A stretch of 64,000 bases of DNA, from the NCBI GenBank assembly GCA_028274465.1, contig CM051458.1:89300085-89364084 (forward strand). The letters run 5' to 3'. The position numbers and the translations under genes are program-made. This document shows positions 1-11,413 of this stretch, piece by piece (the first letter of the stretch is position 1; every line of letters begins with the position of its first letter). This DNA is from Plantago ovata. Taxonomy: Eukaryota > Streptophyta > Magnoliopsida > Lamiales > Plantaginaceae. Below the pieces are notes generated by a model. It saw only the letters and a program-made list of their open reading frames with translations. It was not told the origin of the DNA and did no database searches.

Positions 1-350
1 AAAAAAAACTGTCAAAATAAAATCCAAAACCCTAGTTTGAACCTACAGAGAAATTCTACAAAACAAAACACAACACATACTTCACATTGATCATAACAAC
101 GATTAAAACTCAATATCACGAGAAAAAACAAGAATTTTATCAATGCATTACCAACCTTGTTACAGTCGTCGTATGCCGGAATTCAACACCCCAAACGTTT
201 CGCCGCCGTCCGATAGAGAAGAAAACGCAATAATATGGTCTCTATATGACGAAATTATGGTAGAGTTGGTCGATTTTGTGGAGTTGCAAGGTGACGGGTT
301 TGGAGGGTTTGGAGGGAAGTGGGGAAGAAGATGGAAAAGGGAAAAATGAA
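1..350 (-). other. Possible 5' leader of a gene leaving the window to the left
   Basis: Read on the minus strand, 350 to about 145 is a CT-rich leader without an ATG, followed by a plausible splice donor (ACAAG then GTTGGTAATG near 160) and an AT-rich intron-like stretch. This resembles a plant 5' UTR exon plus first intron. The plus strand has a 68-codon reading frame at 143-349 with no recognisable domain, biased G-rich end and no continuation. I cannot decide between them; the minus-strand reading is inference. Confidence 0.2.
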
Positions 351-404
351 ATAATAAATGAAATAATAAATAGGGTGAAAAGGCATTAAATCTGTTTTTT
401 AGAC

Positions 405-636
405 TTAAGGGCGTGTTTGGTCGGATTATAATGAAAACTGAATAACGGGCTGGTCAAATTTTTTCCGGTGAATGGGGCTATGTGTAATTGATAAACTAAC
501 GAGGAAGAATCCGTAATATAGGCGTCTAGTGGGGCGGTTAGAAGTAATTTTCCCTTTTTTCTTTAATTTTCTGCCTTCTTCTTCAAATTTCGGCATCGGA
601 ATAAATACGGTACCGAATTCCGACGAAGAGTTGCAA
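405..636. other. Intergenic; Tourist-like end sequence
   Basis: Starts with TAA followed by GGGCGTGTTTGGTCGG at 408-424, which resembles the terminal sequence of PIF/Harbinger (Tourist-like) MITEs. I could not find a convincing matching inverted end: a similar motif near 1047 (GGGATTGTTTGGTTGG) lies in the same orientation. No gene seen. Confidence 0.25.
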
Positions 637-885
637 CTTGCAGCTCTCCCTAATCAATGGCAGCTCCAATCTCCAGGCCCCCAAGATCGGATCTGCAAAT
701 GGCAGCTCCGATGAGCTGCCATTGCTGCAGCACTATTGGAGCTGCAAATGGCAGCTCATCGATCGGAGCTGCCATTCTAGCTCGATTGGAGCTGCAAATG
801 GCAGCTCCGATGAGCTGTCATTGGAACTCAATCGGAGCTGCATGATGAGTTGCGATTGCAGCTCCGATTAGGGAGTTGCAACTTG
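637..885. repeat. Tandem array of short palindromic GGAGCTGC/GCAGCTCC units
   Basis: The block repeats variants of GGAGCTGCAAATGGCAGCTC about five to six times with short spacers (GATGAGCTGCCATT, GATCGGAGCTGCCATT). Each unit is itself an inverted repeat (GAGCTGC...GCAGCTC), so neighbouring copies can pair in many registers. Two overlapping short reading frames through the block are low-complexity and not considered genes. It is flanked on both sides by near-copies of a GTTGCAACTTGCA motif (630 and 877) and of GGTACCGAATTCCG/CGGAATCCGGTACCGG (609 and 897), so the whole block sits inside a larger imperfect inverted repeat of about 600-915. Confidence 0.7.
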
Positions 886-915
886 CACCTCCTCGTCGGA
901 ATCCGGTACCGGAAT

Positions 916-1318
916 TTTAACAGAGAAGAAGAATTGATATTAAAAAAAAAAAAAAAGAAAGAAAAAGGGAAGCTGGAGAAACTGAGAAAGCTTCCAAAAA
1001 TAAAAAATGTAAGAAGGAAAAAAAAAAAAAAAAGAAAATTAAGTAAGGGATTGTTTGGTTGGAGAATATAGTGTAAGGTTGAAAATTTTGGTCAAAGGAA
1101 GTGAGAGAAAATGGGGTTGGATGTGATAAAAAATCTAATGGTCACTTACTGTATATGAAAAGGGAGGTAACATCAGGGGAAGTAGATGTAAAATCCCTAA
1201 TTAAATTAATTTTTATTTCTATATTTGTAATAAATTAATGGAATACTATTTATGTGCAATATTCTTAACATTTTTATACGAGTCAAAAATAATTCGTGTT
1301 GGTCCCCTTTGACAACAA
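916..1318. other. Intergenic, purine-rich tracts
   Basis: Poly-A and GAAA-rich tracts at 940-965 and 1017-1035, then AT-rich sequence. Nothing gene-like seen. Confidence 0.5.
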
Positions 1319-2215
1319 GGTTAAAAACTAGAGGGGACGGGGGTGAATAGTCTCTGAACAGTTTTTGCAAACTTTTGTTATCTAATAGTGTATTTAAGAT
1401 TTCTTTTCAGAAACCTGATACTTAGATTCAGAGTGCAGAGGACTTTGTAAGCTAGACAAGATATCACAGAAAGCTAACGACAAGTAATCACGGTTAAATC
1501 ACATAGTTTGCTGAAGTAAACGCAATAAGTAAATAACACCAATTTATAGTGGTCTCTCAGAGTCTAAACCGATTCTCAACTACTCCACTTGTCCTATCTA
1601 GGACGAAATTCACTATCAAGGATTGAATCTCCATTACAAATTCCTATCTCTAGCTGAATTTCCTAACCACAAAGCTTCCCAAGCTTTGTAACAAACTAGA
1701 TGTTTTCCTTAATCTACCTTGATTAAGTACTTTCACCCTAAAGGATACTTCCCTTGATAACCCAAGTTTAGGAATCTTCCTTGTCCTTTGTTACACTTCA
1801 TGTATGATTAAGGTAGGTGTTATGAGATATTTTTCACTGAAATACTTTCCAAAATCTTTTCCTTAATCTACCCCGATAGTATAGGGTACTTAACTACTCT
1901 TTTTAAAGTAGTAATTCTTGTTCACAATTCGTAGAATCTTCCTAGAAATTTTGACTTTCCTTGTTCAAAAGAATGATTTACTGATCAAGATCTTTACTTG
2001 AGACAGTTAATTAACTTTTTCACAAAGTGTTCGTCAAGTTTGTCACCAAGAACTAATATCAGAGAGCTAATTAATCTTCAAATTAAGAGCATGCTAACTG
2101 ATTGCTTGAAGAGAGAAGTAAGATTTTTGAATGTTAAGTGTAAGAAGAACTGGTGTATCCTCCTTCTTCAAAGTCCTTGTATTTGTATTTAGAGGGACAA
2201 AGTGTGTTGTTTGAA
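1319..2215 (-). mobile_element. Probable LTR-retrotransposon remnant
   Basis: The stretch opens with a motif close to TAGAGGGGGGTGAATAG (1329-1352), which recurs at one edge of many plant Copia-type long terminal repeats, followed by the typical run of CT-rich, stop-ridden sequence about leaders and splice-like motifs (for example a direct duplication of AATCTACC-TTGATTAAG / AATCTACCCCGATAG at 1711 and 1865). No gag or pol frame survives. Family assignment and orientation are inference. Confidence 0.35.
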
Positions 2216-3600
2216 TTTTGAATCCGTTGGATTTGATATTTAAATTACTGTCATGTCACTGTCACCTTGTTTTAGATACTTGAGCCTTTTTTGCCTGCTT
2301 ATGAAAAAGCAGGTTCGCGTGCTCAGGTGCAATTAATGTGCTATGGACTATGCTTTTAGAAATTAATTTATTTTGATTTTTTTTTTGGTTAAAATGGATT
2401 GATTTAGTAAAAAATTATTGGTGTTTGATATTTAGTGTAAAAGCAATTTAAAATTACAGGATTGAAGTTTGTATTTATCAATTAAAATAGTATAGTACTT
2501 GTTTTTCAGTTTTAAAATATTTACAAATTGTTTAAAGCAGATAAGATCATCCATCCATTTATTTGTTTATTAACTTATGGCGATTATCTACATTTTTTAT
2601 TCATAAGTTGCAATAGAAATTGTAAAAATGGTGCTCCAACATTTAGGTGTTCACCGGTCTAAGACCGGGACCGAACCGAAATAATATTGGACCGGAATTG
2701 AAATTCTCGAATTTCTATAGGATCTGACATCGGACTTGTAAAATTTAGGTCTGGCCTGGACCGGACAACAATATTTCGATTCAGGTTCGATTTTGGACCA
2801 CTAAGACAGGAATTATTATTTTTTCAATTTTTTTTTATCTCCAAACCAAATATATAACAACTTATGCTTTTATCAAATTATTGTACTGTTGTCATCCCTA
2901 AATATGAATAACAACATATTACATTCACATATATATGGTGTAAATGATAACAAGAAATTCAATTTCAATTTCAATGCTTTTTGTTGGGTGGTGTAGTATG
3001 AACAAAATAGTATCAAACACTGAAAAAGGAACAAGCAGAGTCCAGGGTAGACTTCTCTCCTTAAAACTTTATTCGTCTTGCACTCGGCAGTTGAGATCGA
3101 TTACAAGTACTGGAAAACTCGAATTGGACTACTTCAATATGGTAAGTAAAGCTTTATGGAGAATATGGTAAGAAAAATTTATCCGCTAGTTTGTCACGCA
3201 CTTGGACCGGCAACCCACGACCAATGGACCCGCGACCCGGCTAGCTCCTAGCGGAGCCAGGCGGTTACGCTTGGATGAATCGATGAGTCATCTAGCTCTC
3301 CCCCTCCAAAAGCATGGGTACGCCCAACGGACCAACCCCTGAGCCAAACCATGCTTTCTTATTTAGTTTTCTTCCCAATTTTAGCTATGTGGGATATCTG
3401 TCAACACCAACCTTTGGTATTCCATATAATGCATCAACCAACACACTTTGATCTTCAATTACTATTTTAGTACAAAAAGAATTTTAGTAATTAACTAATT
3501 ATTTTTCAAGTGTCTTCTACTACTATAGTAGATCTATACATAATCGAGAAACCTCTGTTTTCAACGTGTGAAACCCCCTTTAGTTGAGGTACAAAGTTAG
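2216..3600. other. Intergenic region before the inverted-repeat element
   Basis: AT-rich DNA. 2645-2830 is a repeat of ACCGG/GGACC words of the kind common in plant dispersed repeats. 3190-3370 is a GC-richer island with AGCTCCTAGCGGAGC hairpins; I checked it for tRNA cloverleaf features and found none. No coding region supported. Confidence 0.4.
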
Positions 3601-4290
3601 GAAAAAATTGATCAAACCCCCCAATCTATACTACAAGCGAGACATTACCCCCTAACCTATTAAATTTGAGACTTTACCCCCTCAACTATATAATATTTTA
3701 TTATCAATTTAATATTTTATTATCAATTTAATATTTTCCATTCAATTTAATATTTTTCCTTCAATTAAATATTTCCGTTTGATTCCAAATTAATTATAAT
3801 ATATACCGAAAAACTAATTTTGAAAATTATAATATGAAACTATACGATTTTCACTTTTATAATATAATATAATATAAGTTCAAATATTATTTTTCTGGTA
3901 TAATTAATGAAAATATTATTTTTTTATTTTTATAATATAAATTGTATTGAAAAAATAAGATTTGAACTTATATTATAGAAGTAAAATCTTATATTGTTAT
4001 AATATAATTTTAAAAATTATTTTTCGGTATGAATTAGGATTAATTGGAGTCAAACTGACATATTAAATTGTAGGGGAATATTAAATTGAATGAAAAATTT
4101 AAATTAAAGGGAAAATATTATATAGGGGGTATGTCGTAACACTTTAAATAGATGAAGAAAATATTATATAGGGGGTATGTCGTAACAGTTTAAATAGATG
4201 AGGGGGTTAAGTCTCAAACTTAATAGGTTAGGGGTTAATGTCTCAATTGTAGTAAAGTACAGGGGGTTTGATCAATTTTAATCCACAAAG
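3601..4290. mobile_element. Long-inverted-repeat (foldback/MITE-like) element upstream of eIF3i
   Basis: The left arm reads ATTGATCAAACCCCC, GAGACATTACCCCCTAACC, GAGACTTTACCCCCTCAAC (3605-3690). The right arm carries the reverse complements: GAGGGGGTTAAGTCTC, GGTTAGGGGTTAATGTCTC, AGGGGGTTTGATCAAT (4200-4280). Pairing continues inward through matching GGTATATATTATAATTAA / TTTTTCGGTATGAATTAG regions (3795-3830, 4020-4060), so the arms are roughly 200-300 bases. Two internal 57-base steps (GGGGGTATGTCGTAACA at about 4124 and 4171) are tandem copies. No transposase is encoded; a non-autonomous element is the simplest reading. It ends about 280 bases before the eIF3i start codon. Confidence 0.8.
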
Positions 4291-4336
4291 TTATGTACAG
4301 GGGGTTTGATCAATTTTAATCCACAAAGTTATGTAC
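4260..4336. repeat. Tandem duplication of the right end of the inverted-repeat element
   Basis: Two copies of a 38-base unit, CAGGGGGTTTGATCAATTTT followed by AATCCACAAAGTTATGTA, stand directly next to each other. The unit includes the outer tip of the element's right arm and flanking DNA. It lies in the eIF3i upstream region. Confidence 0.85.
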
Positions 4337-4573
4337 AAACCACATTTAATTAATTCAGCTAAAATTACAGCACTTTTTAATAAATAAATAGAAAACAACA
4401 TAGTAAACCCATTTGAGTAATTTAGCCTGATGGCCGTTTTTTAATTTGGAACTAATTAAAATTCCTGCTTCTTGAAATATAGTAGTATAACCTAGGTCGG
4501 CCTTCATCGTCTTTCTAGCTCTTTCATCCATCATCTTCACCGGAAACCAATCTCCAGTAATCAATCAACTAAG

Positions 4574-7148
4574 ATGAGGCCTATACTGATGAAAGGGCAT
4601 GAAAGGCCCTTGACCTTTCTGAAATACAACAGAGAAGGTGATCTCCTCTTCTCCTGCGCCAAAGATCACAATCCCACCGTCTGGTTTGCTGATAACGGCG
4701 AGCGTCTCGGTACTTACAAAGGTCACAATGGTGCCGTCTGGTCTTGCGACGTCTCCCGTAAGTTGTAGTCGTTACTTTAATCAATCCAATTTTACATTCT
4801 CACAATTTCTTGTTTCCTTTTCAATTATTTTTATTCAAACTTATTTATTGTGTGTAGTGGATGGATTTCAGCTGCTAAATGTTCAATTTATATTTATTTT
4901 TTTATTATTTTAATCATGAGAGTTTGTATTATTAATAGGGGTTTGATTTGATGAGCTAAATTGGAACTCCTTTTGTTTGTTGATGATAGAGGACTCATCC
5001 AGGCTTATAACTGCAAGTGCTGATCAGACTGTCAAGCTCTGGGATGTTAAGACTGGAACTGTTGTTTACACTTTTAATTTCGATTCCCCCGCTAGGTCTG
5101 TCGATTTTTCACTTGGTGATAAGCTTGCCCTCGTTACTACAGATCCCTTCATTGCACACACCTCTGCTATTCACATCAAACCAATTGCCACTGATCCCCA
5201 TGACCGTAAGTCATTCCTAACTAGTTATGATTCTCTACCTTGTCAGTGTCATTGAACATGTATTACTTTTGATGAAATGTGGCTGCTATTTTACTCTTTC
5301 TCTATATTTCTCGTAGACATAGTAACAATGCTGATTGACTGACTCTGGCTAAGCGTGTTAGATACAAGGGATGGTGCAAAATATGGACTCTATTTGACTG
5401 TTGCCTCAAGTGTTTTGTTGTGGAATTGCAGAGACCGGTGATTCTGTTCATACTTTTAAAGGACCACATGGAAGAATTAACAGAGCAGTTTGGGGGCCTC
5501 TAAACAAGACCATAATCAGTGGTGGTGAAGATTCAGTACTTCGTCTATGGGATGTTGAGGTTTGTATTCTAATCATAGCCTCATAGCCAATTCCAAAATT
5601 GTTGTGACTTCTCTTGAATGGTGTTCCTTTAATGATATGCTGACAATTGCCTCGGTATCCTTTTCTAACTGCAGACTGGAAAAGTACTGAAAGAGAGTGA
5701 TCAGGAGGATGGCCACAAAAAGCCTATTACTTCGCTTTCAAAATCAACTGATGGGTCGCATTTTATCACTGGGTCACTGGACAAATCTGCAAAAGTATGC
5801 ATATTTTATACTAGTACTAGTTAATTTCAGAATTATTATGCTTGTGCCTGATTTCCTAATTAATAGGCTGTTTTGTTTTTGTGTAACAGCTCTGGGACAT
5901 TAGAACTTTAAAGCTTATCAAGACCTATGTGACGGAAAGTCCTGTAAATGCAGTGACGATGTCTCCTCTTCTTGATCATGTAAGTGGCACTATGCTTAGC
6001 ATGATATTCAGCTCATAGCTCAATCTTCTCACTCTATAGTCTCTATTTCCATCAATTCTGGACTTGAATTTGAATAAGGGTGTAGGATTTGATGATTGAA
6101 GTGAGTTTTTAGGAGTAAAGTGAATTTGGTTCTATCTGGACATGTGAAGTACAATTAAGTGTGGAAACTTCAAAACCTGTGTTAGACTCTGTTGAAATTG
6201 ATATCTTGAAGATTCCATTTTTCAAAAGCCGGATCTTGAAGTTAATGTGCCTACGGCTACTAATCAGAAGTCAGTACAAGGTGTAGGATTTTCCTACATT
6301 CTTAGATTTTGTGGTTCACTTATTTTCATCAGGGTTTCTCTCACATGGGAGTGGGCTACTGGGCTGGGTTAGTGCCTGTTCATTGAATTGTTGAGGTTCA
6401 GTTTATATCTCTTTGTTTGTGGATATAATTTGGACTTCGGTTGACCTTCTAGCTAAAATCCACATCAATGTCCTGAGATATGTATTATTGTTTACTTCGT
6501 ATTTCATGGTTAAATTCAATCACTCTTGCTATAAATTCTATGGATGTAATGCTGTATAATATTGACAGACTTATATTCCCATACTTTTGACACTTTGGGG
6601 TGCAACTTCCAGAATAACTTATGCTTCTGTTTCTCAATTCCTCAATGGATTTTTATAACATTGCCCGACTATTCTATCTTGACTCTCATCGCATGGACAG
6701 ATTGTTCTTGGAGGTGGTCAGGATGCATCATCTGTCACAACCACTGATCATCGTGCTGGAAAGTTTGAGGCTAAATTCTATGACAAGGTACTATCTTAGT
6801 TCCATAAGTGCTAGAATGTAGATTCTGTTATTTTACAACTGTGATGTTTTCTAAATCTCACTATTGTTTAAAATAGATCCTTGGAGAACTAATTGGAGGT
6901 GTCAAAGGCCACTTCGGACCGATAAATGCCTTGGCATTCAATCCAGATGGGAAAAGGTTAGTTAATACTTTCGTGCACTTCTCACAAACAAAAGCATACA
7001 ACTGTTTTCTGTATGAAAAATGAAACACGGATTCTTAATGATTTTTCTCTCTTTTCTCTGTGCAATTTACAGTTTTTCAAGTGGAGGTGAAGATGGATAT
7101 GTGAGATTGCACCACTTTGATCCAGATTACTTCAACATCAGGATTTAA
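4574..7148 (+). CDS. TIF3I1: Eukaryotic translation initiation factor 3 subunit I (eIF3i, TRIP-1)
   Basis: This is the seven-WD40 beta-propeller subunit of eIF3, which acts in the cytosol in recruiting mRNA and initiator tRNA to the 40S subunit. Eight exons with canonical borders give an uninterrupted 326-residue protein: 4574-4757, 4990-5205, 5432-5559, 5675-5794, 5890-5979, 6701-6787, 6877-6956, 7073-7148. The start [19 protein letters not shown] and the end [19 protein letters not shown] are diagnostic of the family. WD repeats are visible as GH...WD pairs: residues near 8-49 (GHERPL), 50-90 (GHNGAVW ... VKLWDV), 148-175 (RLWDV), 195-222 (DKSAKLWDI) and 290-end (GHFGPINAL). Plant homologues are close to 328 residues, so length is normal. 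No frameshift. A long inverted-repeat element ends a short distance upstream. The 3' UTR continues to about 7.4 kb. Confidence 0.96.
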
Positions 7149-7639
7149 ATACTTTACTCATCATCTGTTGGTGGTGAATGGTGGTGAAAGATTTTCTCGC
7201 TTGGTTGTAGTAGAATTACTTTATTTAGTTCAAAGGTTGAGCTAATTTTGCACCAACAGCTCAATTATTGATTAATACTGGAGTGTAGTTTCATTGCCGA
7301 ATATTTTTACCAGAGGCTCAGCTATTCAACATGTTATCTATGTATTGTAAACACAATCTGTCTTTTGGATCTTTTTATGGATTATATTGTTTTCCAATTG
7401 TTTTCCAATTTTAGATGTCCATTGTGCTGATTTCATGTTTCTGTACTTGAGAAAGAGAGGGGGTAGAACAGGAAAAGAGAAGAGAGCAAATGTTAGGAAA
7501 AGAAAAGAGAGCCAACGTACATCAGACTTGCTCTTGCAATCTGGCGTTCTTTGGATTCTTTTCCTCTTGTTCATTTCCAGTAGCATGGCGTTGCTTGAAT
7601 TTGTTCACCCTGTTCATCTCAGACAGGGATCGACTGGAA

Positions 7640-7905
7640 TCTGGTGTTGTTCAAGCATAACGGATCAATCTAATCCTACGGCTACTGAACAACATCTCGC
7701 AGAAGCCCTTATCCTCTGAGATTCATTGAACAGAGCAGCTTATTTCATTCTCGTACTTTCTCTATTTCATAGGAATAGTTTAGAATTTTAGAATTTTCAA
7801 TTCCGTACCAAACTAACCGTTTTTGGCTAAGTTTTGCCCATTTATGTTCGTTGTTTTTGTTCAGATTGCTTATAAATGAAAATAGTACCTAGTTTTAGTT
7901 AAAAT
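7640..7905. repeat. Diverged direct repeat, copy 1
   Basis: The segment from GGAATCTGGTGTTGTT through GAACAACATCTCGCAGAAGCC, CTTATCCTCTGAGATTCATT and ATTTATGTTCGTTGTTTTTG matches 9964-10340 with moderate divergence. Spacing between copies is about 2.45 kb. A plus-strand reading frame 7387-7719 ends in EQHLAEALIL, equivalent to EQHLAQALSSEIH in copy 2, suggesting both derive from one coding sequence. Confidence 0.7.
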
Positions 7906-9480
7906 TCTCTCTACCGTCTGTTTATCACCCCCATTTTGTCTTAATCTTCCACATTTTCTCTCTCAAAATACGTCGTCTGTCTTTTGCACTAGAACTGAGA
8001 AATGGGAGCCTTGCGCATTGTTCGGGGAGTATGCGGGTATTGATAACAGATGTACCAAGAAACGGCAGCCTTGCGGGAAGTATGAGGATATAGATAACAT
8101 TTGTTGTTGGGGTGCTCCCTTTCCATTTGGAAGTAATTTGTTGGTTGTGTATGGTAGTTTCTTGTTGTGCACCATCACTATCGAGAGTACAACAGAGGTA
8201 GTTGCTTATAAGGTTTCGGGTGGTAGGGTAGTACAACCGGAGCAGAAGTTGTTGTGTCTAATGATGATGAGCTAAAACCGTGTATTGGCTGTTATTTAAT
8301 TGATCTGGGAGATGGACTCATGGACATATTTGTGTGATGGTTACAATGCCTGATGACATGTATGTGGACTTAAGCATATCACTTAGGATCAAGTTCTTAT
8401 TGTTTAAGGTTTCAAAAAGTCCGGATGGAGAAGCCTTGAGATGTACTGCGCGACAGAATGTCATGGTATCCACTGTTGAACTTAACGATCAGGTCATGAA
8501 ACCGGATGACGGCTACGGATGGAGAAATGGTTACGATGTCTCCAACTTCTTTGCATACTGAAAGAAGGGCGGGATTGCGGCAAATTTCTGCTACAGGGAT
8601 GATGATGATGATGATGGATGGTTCACCAAGAAAAGCCTATTTCTGTTTTCATTTACTTTGTGTGTTAGTAAAATAGCAGCAGTTGTGTGTTACGCTCTAG
8701 TAGTTATGTTATGTCAGAATATAATAAATAATACTACTCTCCGTCCAGTAACTTTGATTTTGTTTGATGAGATGAATGTGGCTGCTATCTTTTGCTGCTG
8801 CAGTACTATTGATTTCATCATATATTCTTCTCATAGGTACTAGCTATTAAATTAACACAAACTTAGTTACTAGCTGCTGCCTTTTTTTACTTTAACTTTT
8901 TCATTTTTTATTTATTTTAATTAATATTATTTTCTTATTTTATCTCCATCTAGTTCCAATTCATGCGGTTTCCTCTTCCAATTGACCATATAGTTATAAG
9001 GCATTCTGCTGGATTACTCATCAAGGCTAAACTTAGTTATTTGGACTGTACTCTGTATTTTCTTTTATGGTTGTCAAGGATTGTGTGTTAGTGGATTTGG
9101 TCTGTGGATTACTCATCAAGGCTAAATATTGGGGGCTGGCTGGAGAGTGGCAGAGGAAGTGTGGTGAAACTGAAACAGGTGTGGAGCATGTTGAGCAGGG
9201 AGGAATTATGATAATACTCTTTTTTGGGGGAGGGGGTGTTGGTGATATTATGTAAGGGGTTTTTTCTTACTAGTAATCTTGGATCAGCTGGTTTGTATCA
9301 TAAAAAACAAATGTACATGTTAAAACATTACTACTTAAATAAGATACGAAATATTCAATATTATTAATATTATTATGTATTACAATCAACTCCCAAATCA
9401 ATCTAATAATCTCAATATAATCATAAATAAATCATACTAATACTAATCGGGTATTCATGAGCAGAGCTATTTCCATTGGT
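7906..9480. other. Intergenic between the direct repeats
   Basis: Contains short plus-strand frames at 8018-8275 and 8334-8561 and a repeated CAGCCTTGCGGGAAGTAT / AGCCTTGCGCATTGTTCGGG motif (8008 and 8067), a short (GAT)n tract at 8597-8616, and AT-rich DNA. Neither frame shows a known domain, good intron context or a family signature, so neither is called a gene. Confidence 0.4.
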
Positions 9481-9485
9481 CATCT

Positions 9486-9850
9486 TCATGGATTGGGGTC
9501 TTCTAAGATACACTTCAGCAGTCCGGCCTTCACAGATGATGGTGACTCTCCCAAAAGTATACAGGGGTACAATCCTCCTTGTAGGATGTTCAACACGTCG
9601 ATTGAGGTCAAACGCTCCAACTCATCGACACTAATCACATTCATTGCTTGCAACTCCGATAGTTCACGAATTATTCGGCCCTCAAGCTGTTTGGCTTTGG
9701 TATCAGAGTTGCCCTTGGTTTTATCTGCAGAGGAAACTTGTTGACATACTGATAAGGATGCTTTTGGAAACGCAGATGGCGGGTGAGCTCTGGATTTGAA
9801 GCAGCAGGCTGTGCAATGAGCAAAATATATCAGGTACAGTAAGAAATAAG
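9486..9850 (-). pseudogene. Unidentified coding remnant, minus strand
   Basis: On the minus strand an acceptor-like TTGCTCATTGCACAG (9812-9826 region) precedes an open frame of about 100 codons ending in a TGA at 9486-9488. The C-terminal part reads like real protein: KAKQLEGRIIRELSELQAM, then VISVDELERLTSIDVLNIL and SSVKAGLLKCILEDPNP. In the first 100 bases the adjacent frame (NPELTRHLRFQKHPYQYV) looks equally protein-like, so a frameshift may sit near 9740. The frame is helical and charged; I do not recognise the family. No start exon was found. It could be the 3' end of a degraded gene. Confidence 0.35.
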
Positions 9851-9963
9851 TTGAGTATTAGTAATTTTTATGCAAGAAGATAAGTAATACTGAAAAACGT
9901 ACGGCATTTGCAGAAAATACTTTGCAATTGCTTCAGCTTGTTCGCCCTTGCTCATCTCCGACT

Positions 9964-10345
9964 GGGATCTGGCATTGTTTGAATTTGGTTACTCTCTGAT
10001 GGCGCCATTAAGCAGAGTTTTGAAAGGGAAGTTCGAGCAGAAGAACCCTAGAAATGTGGTGAACGACGCGGCTTTAATGTTAGCTCAAACTGGGGACGAT
10101 CCAGAGTTATGTTAGTTCGCGCTCCAGAAGACCCAGTTCGCCGAACAACATCTCGCACAAGCCTTATCCTCTGAGATTCATTGAACGTATATGCTTATTT
10201 CACCCTCGTACTTTATTTTATCAGGTATAATTTAAAATTTTAGAATTTCCAATTCCATACCAAACTAGCCGTGTTTTGCTATGTTTTGACTATTTATGTT
10301 CGTTGTTTTTTTTAGATTGCTTATGAATGAAAATCAACCTAGTAC
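9964..10345 (+). pseudogene. Direct repeat copy 2 with an interrupted short coding sequence
   Basis: An ATG at 9999 opens MAPLSRVLKGKFEQKNPRNV followed by VNDAALMLAQTGDDPELC and a TAG at 10113-10115; the same frame then continues FALQKTQFAEQHLAQALSSE and stops at about 10184. The part after the stop matches the end of the frame in copy 1 (7387-7719). So the two copies seem to share a parent gene and this one carries an in-frame stop. The product is not recognised. The 3' flank (10185-10340) is also shared between copies. Confidence 0.4.
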
Positions 10346-11410
10346 CAAACGGTTGTTGACTCAAGTGGCGAGAGACTTGAGTTCAATTAAACAAGGTCTC
10401 GATTTCAAGTCTTGTGAGTGTAAAAATCATTGGTGACATGTCTATGTGAAATTATTCTACGGAGTCAGTTTTGCAGAGAGGAACGACCATGCCAGATTTC
10501 ACGCCGAATGCCACACCAGAGAGTGATTTTATTTTGTTCAATGATATCAATCAGTCAGCTGAAAAAAGGATTTATAGAAACATTAAGACTTGGCAAAACA
10601 CCTTGATGACTTGTTATATGTAATGTCGATCAGCTAAAGATGAAGCATGGGAAAGAAGGGTTGAAAAATCCGTCGTTTACATTTGATGTCACGGCAGACA
10701 TTCTCTACATCATAGCTCGAAACAAGAATCGAGTTATTTGTACCTTTTTGTTGGCTGCCTCATGGCAATTACATTCACGAAAATTTCAGCAAATTATCCG
10801 TGTCTGTAAGGCGGAAATCACCAGTCTCTCTGAAACAACGGAAGAAATAAAAAATAATTGAACATTCAAGCCCTAAAATGATAAAATAAAGGGTAATACA
10901 AGACACAAGAAGAAAGAAGAATTGCCAGTCACATCAACCTGGACAGAAAACTATAGTATTACTTTAGGATCATTTCAGGAAGTAGTAGTACTTTTGAGTC
11001 CCTCGGAAATGAAAGAGAAACAAGGCAAATACAAATGTGAAAGAAAGAAACAAGTAAACAAAACTCATACAGTACGCTTTGCTTTCTGGACCAGGTCCAT
11101 AACTAGGACCAACTCCCCTCCACTTAAACAACGAAACTAAATGCAATGCGAGCAATATGCAGCAGCAGTATAACAACCCTCCCACTCCTTTTAACATAAA
11201 ATCTTAGGAATAAAGGGCGGGCTTTACACATTTCTTCTGAACTGTACAGTTCCTAACCTCCCTGATTGCAAGATAGAGCATCAAAATAAAGCTCCCAGGC
11301 CATAAGAAAGTGAGATCAGACTTCAGAGATGATAAGCTTAAAATTTCTTCCAGGACAACAAAGATGTTCAAACTCTAATCCTCTTGTAAAATAAAAAACT
11401 TCAGCGGCAG
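10346..11410. other. Intergenic and probable 3' UTR of PAT1
   Basis: A plus-strand frame at 10640-10861 has no recognisable domain and is taken as chance. 10900-11410 is probably the downstream region of the minus-strand PAT1 gene. Confidence 0.4.
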
Positions 11411-11413
11411 CTA

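Noticed and set aside
3190..3370. GC-richer hairpin island considered as a tRNA or snoRNA
   Set aside because: No cloverleaf, no T-loop GGTTCRANYCC motif, no clear C and D boxes in a proper arrangement.
10640..10861. Plus-strand 73-codon frame
   Set aside because: No domain, no exon context, and composition like the surrounding noncoding DNA.
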